A stretch of DNA of 64,000 bases. It comes from Coffea arabica (taxonomy: Eukaryota > Streptophyta > Magnoliopsida > Gentianales > Rubiaceae). Under the pieces are notes generated by a model. The model was not told where the DNA came from and did not search any database. It saw nothing but the letters and a program-made list of their open reading frames with translations. Positions 46,210 to 57,440 of this stretch are shown here, piece by piece (the first letter of the stretch is position 1; every line of letters starts with the position of its first letter). The stretch is taken from assembly GCF_036785885.1 (NCBI RefSeq), contig NC_092323.1:16190501-16254500 (forward strand). The letters are read 5' to 3'. The position numbers and the translations under genes were made by a program.

Positions 46210-47365
46210 TATAAATAAAATTAGTGTACTTAAACAATTATAGTGTTATACTGGGTGAATTTTTTGGTTGTTTGCTCTATTTCTCTTACTCTTATCTGTT
46301 AGTTTAATCATATTTATAACTATTTACTCACAAATTTTATAATACAAGAAGACTTAAAATGGAACCAAATTGATCCCCCTGCAATGAAGGGTGTTTCAAA
46401 CTAGTATCTACATTAATGTTTAAAAGTCCAACTCTAGCATCAAGAGTTCTTTTCCTAAAAAGTAAAAATTTCGTTTTAATTTTTCTCATCACTCTTACAT
46501 GTTTATGCTCTAGTTTAATGGGTCGAAATCTCAGGATTTAAAGATTTTGGGTTTAAAATTTTAAATCTCCCCTCCCGCCTCTTAAAAATTCCACACCTCT
46601 CCCTACCAAAAATAAATTTAAAAATATAACCATCAAGTTTGACCTCCAAGACAATAAAGGAGGTTTTTGTTATTAAAAAGAATTGTTCAACTAAAACTTA
46701 CTTTAAAAAATAAATAATCACACATTGTTCATAACTAGGTTCAATTAAGTTATTTTCCCACTTGAGATCCTCGGTGACATGTTTTCTATGCCAATCCAAT
46801 GTCACCTATAGTATTGCGCCAAGTGTCCTATTATTATTTACACTTGTGTTAAACCAAACCAAGTTGAATTATTTGAAAATTAAAGTGTAAATAATAACAG
46901 GACACTTGGCACAATACTATAGGTGACATTGGATTGGTATAAAAAACATGTCACTGAGGATCCCAAGTGGTTATTTTCCATATTCTTGGTCATGGTGCAA
47001 CAGCAATCTAAGATTTGAGGGACCAGTCTAGCTTCTTGTCCGTTGGTGAACCGCACAATTTTCTATTGCAAGAAACAAAAAACAGTAGTGCTATTTCTTC
47101 ACAAGATTACCAGTAATTCTTGCTAGTGGGATCAAAGCTAACATATTACAGTTCCCATAAATTCACAACTTGTAAAACTAGATATCAGGGTATCTAACTC
47201 TTAAGTGCTTATGCAACAATCTTATGATTTATATTTACTTCCTTTTAACCAAGAAATGGAATTGCTTAATTTATTGGTCAAGTCCCAAATTAACACCAAG
47301 TTGGATTTGAGATAAGAGAACAATATCAGATCAAAAGTAAAGAAACTATACCCTACATAAAGCAA
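46210..47365. repeat. Duplicated NLR-flank block D
   Basis: Homologous to block C (35190-37815) but lacks that block's MULE-type insertion and instead carries a MITE at 46758-46970. Part of it (46440-46740) also matches 63440-63935, sharing TTTTCCTAAAAAGTAA, GATTTTGGGTTTAAAATT and AATAAATAATCACACATT. Confidence 0.75.
46758..46970. mobile_element. Hairpin MITE, 213 bp, perfect 8-bp TSD
   Basis: The ends CCACTTGAGATCCTC and GAGGATCCCAAGTGG are inverted. The arms pair for about 90 bp each with few mismatches, for example AATCCAATGTCACCTATAGT with ACTATAGGTGACATTGGATT. It is flanked by TTATTTTC at 46750-46757 and 46971-46978. The 8-bp duplication suggests a hAT origin. Block C carries the corresponding empty site (TAATTTTC near 36360). 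Confidence 0.9.
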
Positions 47366-49460
47366 AGTCATGTCGGCCAAATCCATAATAGATTCATAAT
47401 TGAAAACTTCCAAAATCAACCACATTATGTTGTCTAACTAACTTTTTGTAATGGAAGAATTGTCATCCGATTAATCGACAGTACTGCATAAAATAAAAAG
47501 ATTTACCGGAAGAATTGGTTATCATATCAATCAACAAATGCATACGTCATATCATTTCAATTTGAATTTAAATTCCAAAATTTGCACATATATATGACAT
47601 GTTTCTAATCCTGTTTATGTATACACTGATAATGTATAAAAGATTTACTCTAATTTTTATATCAATTTTTATGAGAAAGGCTATTTATGGAAGCCAATAT
47701 GTATTTTTTTCTATTGGAGTCTAATAAGCAAAATATATTCTTTTTGGCTTAGAAGGTAATAAGCAAAAATGTGTTTGTAATAGTACAGGAGCTCCTTAAG
47801 GACATTTTGGGGCAGTCACACAAGCTTTTTACATTAATGTTAGTAACGGTTGACGACGTTAGGGGGCGTTATGCTTAACGTTTGCTCATTCAGGGGTTAG
47901 ATTGTTACTTGACCAAATCTCAGGATTTGATTTGTAATTTGACCAAAGCTCAAGGACGATAAATGTGATTAATCCTTTGTTAATCAAGTCAAAAGTTTCG
48001 CTTGAAAAAGTAGTAAGTTTTGTATAAAAAATGGTAAGTCTTACTAGAAAATTAGTAAGATTTGTTAATGATGTTGTAAATTTTACTCAAAAAAGTGATA
48101 AGATTTGTTAATCAAATCATTATTTTGCTTGAAAAATAGTAAGTTTTATATTTAAAAATGCTAATTTTTTGCTAAAAATATTTGTTATTTAAATAGTAAG
48201 TTACATAAATTATGAAACTTACTTGTTTTATGGAAAAACTCACTATTAGTTACACCAAATTTACTACCACAATTTATTTTTATGAAAGAAAGTCATGTCA
48301 TATATTGTCAAATAGTTTGTAAAGCAGTGCACAAGCACAGGTAAATTTTCTGGAACCGTTTAAATTAACTGGACGAATTCAAGGCCCTTCTTCCACAACT
48401 CTCTTCAGTCGCTATTGGTTCCTTTGGCCTTTGATCACTGTGTTAATAATTCAAAAAAAAAAAAAGAAAAGAAAGAAACTTTACTTCCTAGATATAACAT
48501 TGCAAGCAACGTTTTATGAGTCTCTGTTTTTCCTTTTCCTACAAACTAAAAGATGAAACAGCAAACAAAAAGTTTTAGAATATTTACATTCTTTAGACTA
48601 CCAAAAGCACTGGTAATTACTTACAGGAAGTTTGTGCATGAAATTAGTGTAAAGAAGAAAGACACATGTAAAGGTAACTCTTGCACAAGTTTTTGGATTT
48701 TCTTTTCCTTTCGGCTTGATATCCAAAGCTATTTCTAGGCCAAATGCCAATGAAAATGGCCTGCGTCTAACAACAATACGCAAATTGTATCAGACAACCA
48801 TTTGAGGCGAATTGTACTATTCTTTTGCTTCGCCCTTTCTCTATCGAAAAGTAACATAACCAAGTTGTTTTTTTCTTTTTCCTTGTCTCTTCTTGTACTA
48901 TTCTTTTGCTTCGCCCTTTCTCTATCGAAAAGTAACATAACCAAGTTGTTTTTTTCTTTTTCCTTGTCTCTTCTTAATATTTGTTGCAAAAACAGAAACT
49001 ATTTTATGTTTTAACATGTTAATTAATTGAGTGTATGGTTCTTTGTTGAGGAAAAACAGAAGCAAGTCACAAGTTTCTGCACTACTCTGACTGAAATACA
49101 AAGAAAGGAGAGAAAAGTGTATCTTGCATGTATGCATGGGCATGCTCAGCTAGTTTTAAGCATCATATCAATCTGTAGCAGCCAGCATTAAAGAAGATTT
49201 TGCGAGTTGAGATTATAAAATGATAAAATCCATTAAACATCATCGAACCAGAAAAGAACATGGAGAAAAGTTTAGACATAGACTCTGATAGATAATGTTG
49301 GACTGAATAATGCGTGACAGTGCTTGCCACTGCAGTTACAAAGTTCTAGCTAGCTGCATGAAAAAAAAAATTGGGAAGCTCCAGAAATTGCTTTGAAAAA
49401 ACCTTGAAATCAGACTCCTTGTGAGGGAATTGACTCTGTTTCTGAGGGGATTGGCTCTTC
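47366..49460. other. 3' flank of NLR3
   Basis: Contains a GTAAGTTTT-rich repeat (about 47980-48280), an 81-bp tandem duplication (48812-48973) and sequence shared with the other NLR 3' flanks. Short frames that cross the tandem repeat are not genes. Confidence 0.5.
48812..48973. repeat. Perfect 81-bp tandem duplication
   Basis: Two identical 81-bp copies begin TTGTACTATTCTTTTGCTTC at 48812 and 48893. I see no difference between them, so this is recent or homogenised. Confidence 0.95.
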
Positions 49461-52400
49461 TTAGCCAATCCATGCATCACCACATTTTTCAATAGCGATC
49501 TTTAGATCTTCATTTCCCATGTCCATCTGTTCTTGTTGAATTTTCTCCACTGAACTGACAACAGACTCACCACACCGTCCCACCTCGATCGCTTCAAGAG
49601 TCGGACATTCCCCTAAACAAGAAGGCACCTCTTCCAGCTTTCGACAATTATACAATAGCAATTGCTCAAGACGGGGAAAATTATCAGAAGCAGCAATCCA
49701 TCTGCGAAAGTCTAAGCGTGCCAACATCAAGACCCGGAGGCTAGGGAACTCCCCTTCTTCCATTTCCCATTCTTCCCCAGCAAAGGCTTGATGGTCTAAT
49801 TTGAGCACTTGAAGATTTGGCAACTTTCCAATCGTTGAAATTTCACTCCATGGCTGCTCATTATCTGAGAGAGTCAATTTCTTCAAATTCCTTGGGAATT
49901 TAAATCCATATCCTTTAAAATAAGACAGATTAAGTGATTCTAGCTGACTCAAACAGTCAAACTCTAGAATCCCTTCACCATTTCCGATTCTGACACCACC
50001 CGTTATTGAACATTTTAGCCTGCGGATGCTTGGTAACTTTCTCAGTATCTTTTGCAAGCTTTGAGAGGAGGGATCAATGGCAAGGTTTAAAGTGTCTAGA
50101 TGATCTAAACATGGGGATACTTCAAGATTTTCAACAGGAAAAGCAAAACCGCCATTGGTAGTATAGTAGAGATGCCTCAGTGTCTTAATGTTCCAGATAG
50201 TCTTCGGTAACAAAAAATATCTTGAGTATCCTCTTACCAGAAAAGTTTGTAACCTTGAAAGGTTGGATATTTCAGGTGGGATGCTATTTATTCCTCTAAT
50301 ATAAAGAGCTAAGTATCTCAAGTGAACAAGCAATACTACTACCATCGGAAAATGTGCATCAAACTTCAAGTTCCTTAAATCCAGCACTCTGAGAAGTTGA
50401 GGTAACCAAAGGCTGAAAGCATCCTCTTTAAACAATAACAAACTGCGTAAATTGGGAAAAAGTAGCATTAAATCCCAAGTCATCAAATTTCTGGCATTTT
50501 GATCACAAACTCGGTGGGGGTTGCTTGGGATAGTAAGAATAGTGAGATCATTCTGACTATGAATAATATGTAGAAAATTTTCTTCTTTGGCTTTTTCTAC
50601 ACAAAACTCATGTACCAAATCATGAAGTCGGCAGGCTTTGGCACCACCCCTAGTTCTGTGTTCAGAAACCATAACTAGACTTCTATCAACCAGATCCTTC
50701 AAGTACTCATCTGCCACATCCTCTAAGCTCTTTTCTTCAGTCTTCTGCACAAATCCTTCAGAGATCCAAAGCCATAACAACCTTCGAATTGGAACATTTT
50801 TGTCTGCTCGAAATGCACTAAAGTAAAGAAGGCATGGCTTCAAATCACCTGGTAAATGACTATAACTCAGCTCAAGTGTCTTCATGCAATATTCGTCGTC
50901 AAGGACAATACTGGAACTTAGACTTTTTGCAACTTCTTGCCAGCAATTTTGATCAGTAGTAGCAAGAATTCCAGCAACAAGGATAACTGTGAGAGGTAAG
51001 CCCCTACAGGATTTTGCTAATTGAAATCCAACTCCACTTAGTTTTGCAGGACAACCTTCTTTGCCAAATAGCTTGTTTTGCAGCAATTTCCAACTCTCTT
51101 CATCGGTAAGGGGGCGGAGATGGTGAGCTTTGCTATCAAGTTTGAATTGCAGAAACAAATTCTGCAATCTGCTTGTTATAAGAATCCTACTTCCATTGGC
51201 ATCATCTGGCAATGATTTTTCCAACAAATTCCATGCCTCAACGCCCCACAAATCATCCAACACTAGGAGATACCTATTTCTGAGCAAAGCTTGTTTTAGC
51301 TTTATAGCCAGATCACCTTCATTCTCCTCTGGATATTGTTCGGGACTCCTAGAATCAATACTATGCAATATCTGAACTAACAAGTTGTGTGTGCTATATA
51401 TTTGAGAAACAGTGCACCAAGCACGAATATGAAAGTGCAACTTTACTGAAGGAGAACTATAAACCATATTGGCTAATGTGGTCTTACCGAGCCCAGGCAT
51501 ACCAACGATGGGAACAACACCCAACTTCCTTGATCCTCCAGTGAGTCTATCAGTGATAGTTTTCACCTCGTCATCGAGACACACAAAATCTTTATTTTTC
51601 GTGGCCGCAATAACTTGTGATGACACGCAAGTGAAAGTCTCGGTAACTCTCTTGGTTTCGCCATCATAGCTTATGCTACCATACATCTCTTGGGCTTCAG
51701 TCTTCATAAGATTGATATCTGTAGCAACATCATCCAAACAACATTCACGTTCATCACCAACAAGTGTCCAGTCGATCACTAACTCTGCTTTATATGCAGC
51801 CTCCATAACACGACTCCAGAAAGCTTGGATTTTTTTGCTCTGATTGCACTGCTCCTTGATTTTTTCCAGGAAAGATCTTAAAAATTCAAAATCTTTTTGG
51901 ATTTTCTGGATTTTATCCACTGGAAAAGCAATTGAACCATTGATTTCATCACAACTTGCTAGTTTCTTTAGATTTTTTTAAAAAAAATCCATAGAGCCCA
52001 ACTCATTGATCCTAGAAAAACCAAATCCCGAAACTGATGTTAGTGGATAGACCTGTGTAACTTCTGCCCTAATAAGCTTGAGCACTTTGAGCAAATGAAG
52101 AAGAGCAAGATCTGTTTCGTTGGCCAAGCCTTCTTTGATTAACTGATTCACAGAAAGGGAGAAAATTACGATTGCTGCATCACGGACCACAACTGCAATA
52201 AGAGTCTTCATTTCATGGCGTAGCTCTTTGAACTTCTACTGATGCCTGAGAAGGATTGTCAGGAATCTTAACCCCTCAAGGAGTTTTAGCATTCGTTTCA
52301 TAATCGGAACCAGAATACTGGTACAAGATTCTACTAGCTCCGTGATAATGTGAACGAGACAATCCATGAAGTCAGCCACTAGATGCTTATTCTTCTCTAG

Positions 52401-53240
52401 AGTTGAAGTGTTTGAGGAACTTGATAACTTTGAAGCAGTCAGGACATGGAAATAAGTTTGTCGGACTTGGGGACTACTGGGATAAATCTTCTCACGTATC
52501 AGTCGAGAAATTTGAAGTTCCATTTCCTCGCATAGCTTTTCATCATCTCCGTGAAACCAGCATATATAAATCAGGCGTAATGCATTGAAAGCTACCACTT
52601 CAGCGTGAATCAAGAGATCTATCAATTGCTGACCCTCGACACCGTGAAGCTTGGAAAAGCCAATGAAACACTTCAAGAACATTAGCTTCTCTTTAAGGGC
52701 TTTCACCAGAACAATCAACGCTTTACGAAATTTGTGCCTTCCGGAGAGAAGATCCTCCAGATTCTCTGAAACCGAATCAATGAAATCAATCACTGGTCCT
52801 GGATCTCTCAGCCAGTAATAGTCCAACAAAAAGTCAATCCACGATTCCTTGATATCTGTCTCGAAAAACAACTTGATTGCTTCCCTAAATATGGTGAGCT
52901 CCCTTCCGACCCATATCAAACGTACTGGACCAGGATACCTCTCGCCTTCGATGCGAGCAGATTCAAGATCTACCATTTTCCTGATAATCAGTTCTTGAAT
53001 TCTGAAAGAAGTAACATCCTTCTCCTCCTCATTTTGTTCCAAACAGGTTTCACGGTTCCTCCTCCTCCTCCTACACTTTGTGAGATACAGATCAAAGGTT
53101 TGTAGCAGTCTCACCTCGCCCTTCAGGTCCGAGATATTATTATGCGGCGAATAATAATGTCTTGGGGTCTCATACAACCAGCCTAGATAATCTAGAGCGG
53201 AATGAAAGCAACTAGTGCTACTACTGGAAGGTATCTCCAT
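49461..53240 (-). pseudogene. NLR3: R1-type CC-NB-LRR with two in-frame nonsense codons
   Basis: A single reading frame runs from ATG 53240 to the stop at 49461 (1260 codons), broken only by TAG at 52236-52238 and TAA at 51978-51980. Where NLR1 reads HPEKFKEL, NLR3 reads HQ-stop-KFKEL (GAG to TAG). Where NLR1 reads DFLIENL, NLR3 reads DFF-stop-KNL (GAA to TAA). No frameshift is needed. Segment 1 carries the R1-type N-terminal region (334 residues). The last segment, open from 51920, keeps coiled-coil remnants, P-loop GMPGLGKTT (codon about 580 of the full frame), LVLDDLW, SRILITSR, CRGLPLTVI, LHD and the LRRs (819 residues). It lacks the acidic or glycine-rich tail of NLR1 and NLR2. An internal start could give an 819-residue NB-LRR, but nothing shows that it is made. 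Confidence 0.88.
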
Positions 53241-54585
53241 TATAGTATCTTCTACTGACTCGGAGATCAGATTGGTATCTTGAATAATAAACTTAGTTCA
53301 AGGTTTGCAACTTTCTGATTATCTGAGAATAGTGAAAAATATTGTCGGCGAGACTCTTCCTTCTGTTCTTGGTGCAACATGCGAGACACTTTCAGTTGTC
53401 TTCTTGTGTTGGTGGAGACTTTCGGTCACTACCCCGGGGCCTATACGAGTCAGCTTTTGTCTACTTTCTGCCAAAGTGCCTTTCATGTCCAAGTAATGCA
53501 CATTTTTAGACCAGAAACGATACCAATTCGAGGCAAATAAATCTAGATAGATGCTAAAGCAGTAAATGGTCATAATAGGTAGTGTTGATTATTTATGTCT
53601 AAAAGAAAATTGTAAAACAGGTTATAATAGTAATCAGTTATAATTTTAGCAGAATGTAAACACTTTAGTCAAAACTGCTCACGTTAATACCATCATTATC
53701 CTTGTCAATGCCAACTCAATAAGAAGCTTGAATGCACCTAAAACTCCATACATGTTAAGGTAACAATTCTTAGAAATCCAGACACGAACTCACCTGACAA
53801 CTCCTACCATTTCATAAATATAGTATACTTTAAATGTGATTCTCTTGTCAAAAGGAATTGACCGTTCTTTGGACTCCTGTATAGGGCTCGGAAAAAAAAC
53901 CATAGCAATTAGATCGCATAAAGCCATCAGCAAGACTAAATTGCTAAAATCATCTATGGGACAGGAGCTTGCCTGGTTAACAATGAAATATTATCCCAAT
54001 CAGGGACGGATCCAGGACTTTAGTTTACTGTAGCAAACCATCAAAGATATAATAGCAAAAAATATAATATATTAAATAAAGCATCCTAAGGGTAAAATAA
54101 AAGTCCAATAGACTATAACTAAGAATACGTTGTTTTTCATAACTAAGGCTAAAGTATAGAGCAAAATGTGAAAATTAGACTCTGTATCATTCTATTTACT
54201 ATCAATGCTAGGCATTCAAAACTATATTCGAAACTTCTTTAATTTTTAGAATAGTTAAATATTCTTTTGTTTGCCTTTGATTTCCTATGCACATAGCATA
54301 GTATTAGCTTACTTACTAATTTTAAGTTATAGTAACCGAGGAAACTAAGAATTGGCTTGTTATGAGACACTTGCTTAAAAGAAAAAAATTAATGTTTCTT
54401 TAATTGCTATTTAAAAGTAATACTAATTCTCCAGTAAATTATACACTAACAATATACTTTTATGAGGAAACGACAGGTTAATTTGGTATGGGACACTTCT
54501 AAAAAGAAATTGAGGAAAATAAATAAATTAAATACTAATAATCATATTTAGGGGGACAATTGATTCAATTTTATTTAATACCAAC
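53241..54585. other. 5' flank of NLR3
   Basis: The first about 240 bp are homologous to the NLR1 leader and promoter region. The rest is ordinary AT-rich DNA. No gene was seen. Confidence 0.45.
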
Positions 54586-54587
54586 TA

Positions 54588-54850
54588 CTCCCTTCGTTCC
54601 AAATTTTTGTCATACTTTCTATTTTGGGATGTCCCAAAATGTTTGTCTTATTTAAAAAGTTAATGCTCCTTTTGGTATTTCTTTTTCAATATTGTCCCTG
54701 CTTTTTAATCAAGAGCATGTTACATTCAAATTCAAAATTTGATTTTGAGGGATAAGATTGGAAAAAAATGTTCGAACATCACAATCAAAACGCTATTATT
54801 GATAAATGTTGGATGCCTAAAACTCGACCAAAATTTTGGGACGAAAGGAG
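54588..54850. mobile_element. Stowaway-like MITE, 263 bp, TA duplication
   Basis: Starts CTCCCTTCGTTCC and ends GGGACGAAAGGAG, flanked on both sides by TA. The terminal sequence is close to the Stowaway consensus CTCCCTCCGT of the Tc1/mariner group. It has no coding capacity. Confidence 0.88.
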
Positions 54851-54852
54851 TA

Positions 54853-55734
54853 ATTATACTATTGAGGCTTTTAGAATTTTGAAAACTTTTAAGGCGCCCC
54901 TTCTATAATTGATTCCAACATAGAATTTTCCAGCTGAACACATGAAAATTGAAGATATTAAGCATCCCTTATAAGAATTTATTTGCCCACCATCTTAAAT
55001 AGTAATCCAAACTTCAAGCTTCTAAAGTTTCCAGATATATTACCCATTTTTTACCTTTCTTTCCATAGTTTACTTAAGTAAAATAATATGAAGATAACAA
55101 GAAACAAAAGGCCCCCAGTGGTAAACCATCCGAGCAACCTCTCCCAAGTGGAAAATATGATGTAGACTGTCAATCCGCAAAGCTGGCAGCAAGAACATTT
55201 TTTTAAGTTTTTTGACGGCTCGTGAAAACCAGCTCCGCGCATCACTAAACACCAAATATAGGTCCCTGGATTGCCAACTAAGTGATAGGCCGCTGAGAAC
55301 CCGCCTGGACTTGTCGAAGATCAAACCAACTTTGTCCACACAGCCACCAAGAGGAGGACTTGAATGGTAAAATTTGGGAAAATAAAACTTAAATCGTCCT
55401 CACGCCAGAAATGCCCTTCTATAGTCCTGCTTGTTAATTTACTACAAATTTCGTATTGAAATAAAAGGTTGCGAAACAAAGACAAGCAATAATAAAAATA
55501 CTTTCAAATTATTGCTGCCAAAATTTCAATTTAGTCAATAAAAATAATATTTTTTTTTTGGCTTTATCAAGCTACAAAACTATTTTTATTTTAAGGTGTG
55601 CAAGCAAATATTTACAGTGAAAAAGAAAATAAATATATCCCAACTATTAGAAAAGTACATATATTGCGGTTAGAGCTGCATATATCATCTTTGTTTTTGA
55701 CATATGCTGCCAATAGAATTTATGCCTAAATTGG
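54853..55734. other. Intergenic DNA with a GC-richer unidentified block
   Basis: About 55110-55370 is clearly richer in GC than its surroundings. It holds overlapping minus-strand frames of 64 and 89 codons (55051-55245, 55070-55339), one of which encodes a hydrophobic stretch near its end. I do not recognise a family. It may be a captured exon or a transposon fragment. The rest shows nothing. Confidence 0.35.
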
Positions 55735-56464
55735 TGTAGACAAAGAAAATTTATTTAATTTATTTTAGTCAAGATTTATTTAAACTAAATCGATCTTGAT
55801 TAAATTAAATTAAATTATAGAAGTCCATCATGTTTTGGACTGGCAAATCGGGCCAATATTATATGGGCTATTAAATCAAATTAAATCCATAATGTCCGTT
55901 TAAGTTGGAGTGAATTAATTGATTTATTAATTCACAGTGGACTATTTGGGTTGGCCCAATATTTAAGCCAAAGTTAAATGGATTTCTTGGGTAACAAGTG
56001 ATCCAAAATGCAGGAAGATTCTGAGGGTTTTCTTGAAGACCTAGCCTACATATTTTGGCTATAAATAGAGGTCTTCCCTCAAGGCAAAGACATAAGAAAA
56101 ATCCCTAACTTTCGGAGAAACTCTGTCAAATTATCTCAAGAGCTTTCTTCCTCAAATCCAAGTCCAAATCAAGTCAAACAAATCCTCTGGCTATCGGTGT
56201 TGAAGACTTGAAGTTCCAAGTGTTTGACGCCATCATCAAATCAATTGTTTTCTACGCCAAAATTGTAGAAAATACCCTTTCGATTGGAGAACAAGTCTTT
56301 TCGGCCCTTCAATTGAAGCTATTCGAAGAAAAGAATCAGGGGATTAATTTCTTTGATTCAAGAACTTTCAGAGATTGTAACCCGCTTATTATTTGATTTA
56401 ATCAATTTGATATTTGTGCGAATTTTCTTGTCTTTTATTTTAGGCAACAAAATTTGTGCTTACA
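55735..56464 (+). mobile_element. Solo LTR, 730 bp, perfect 5-bp TSD
   Basis: Runs from TGTAGACAAAG to GTGCTTACA, so the ends are TGTA/TACA inverted. It is flanked by ATTGG at 55730-55734 and 56465-56469. A TATAAATAG box lies inside (56060-56068), followed by a leader-like R/U5 region. No internal retrotransposon sequence adjoins it. The 62-codon frame at 56208 lies within the LTR and is not a gene. Confidence 0.85.
56060..56068 (+). promoter_or_regulatory. TATA box of the solo LTR
   Basis: TATAAATAG lies in the sequence context GGCTATAAATAGAGG, about 325 bp into the LTR, a normal position for a U3 promoter. It points rightwards, away from the CRK coding strand. Confidence 0.7.
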
Positions 56465-56469
56465 ATTGG

Positions 56470-57440
56470 CACCAAATTTATATGGCAGTCTTGTTACCAA
56501 TGATGCTAAGATTTTTTTTTTTTGGTTTTAAGATTGTAAGTCAAATTTAACTTTTTCAAAAGTATTTCATACTCATCAGTGCTTAATTTAGAACTAATTA
56601 TGTGATGGCCCCTATTTGTTAATAATGATGCTAGATTTTTTTTTCCCTATTTTTGGATTATAGAAAAAAAGGGCCAACACTTTTTCTGTCAAAATATTTT
56701 GACAATAACCATAAGCAATGATGGTAGAATAGTTAATTGACCATTGGTATGCCCATTATTGGGTTCCATCTAGCTAATTGGGTCTTACCAAAAAAAAAAA
56801 AAACCTAGCTAATTGAGGAGAAAAGTGATAATTTTAAAAATTTAGAGAAGCTCAGTGATATTGTTATAAACTTGATGGGAGGTTCATAAATTATCCCTAT
56901 CTAGAAGTACTCCCTTAACATTTTTGTGATTGCCTAAAAATCCGTATCTAACATTTCTTAGACAGTCTAAATATAGGAGGAGTTCAAGATGAGCCCAATC
57001 CGTCATGTATACACAGCCATGTGACTTCACTACCGAAGTCCAAGTCATTGAACCAATCAGGCCAAGTTAACTGATTCCCATTTTTCTTTCTTTGTTTTTT
57101 AATTCTCCTTACACCACATCCTTTTTTTTTTCACACATCTTTGTTGTTACTAGTACTAGCTGTTAGTATTCCTATGAAAGTAAAGAAAATATAAAAACAA
57201 TATATTTTTGTTGAGAATATATGAAATATGGATTGGAGTTTGTTGTTATTTAAACCAACTCCACTTGAGTACCAATTTTCTTTGGCGATCTTGTCACTAT
57301 GATGCTCAAATTATTTATTTTTTTTTTTTTTTTTTTTTAAGATTGTAAGTCAGATTTAACTTTTTTTTTTTTGGAAGTATTGTCATAATAATTGGTGCCT
57401 AGGTTAGAAATGAACATTTGATTGCCCATGTTCATTAACA
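56470..57440. repeat. Duplicated block E with internal direct repeat
   Basis: About 56930-57280 matches block C (35420-35990): GAGCCCAATCC, CACACATCTTTGTT, TTACTAGTA, TTAAACCAACT. About 56480-56640 and 57280-57440 are direct repeats of each other (AAGATTGTAAGTCA, TTTAACTTTTT). A single-end relic of a GGGATAATTT-type element lies at about 56815-56890. No NLR gene remains next to this block. Confidence 0.6.
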
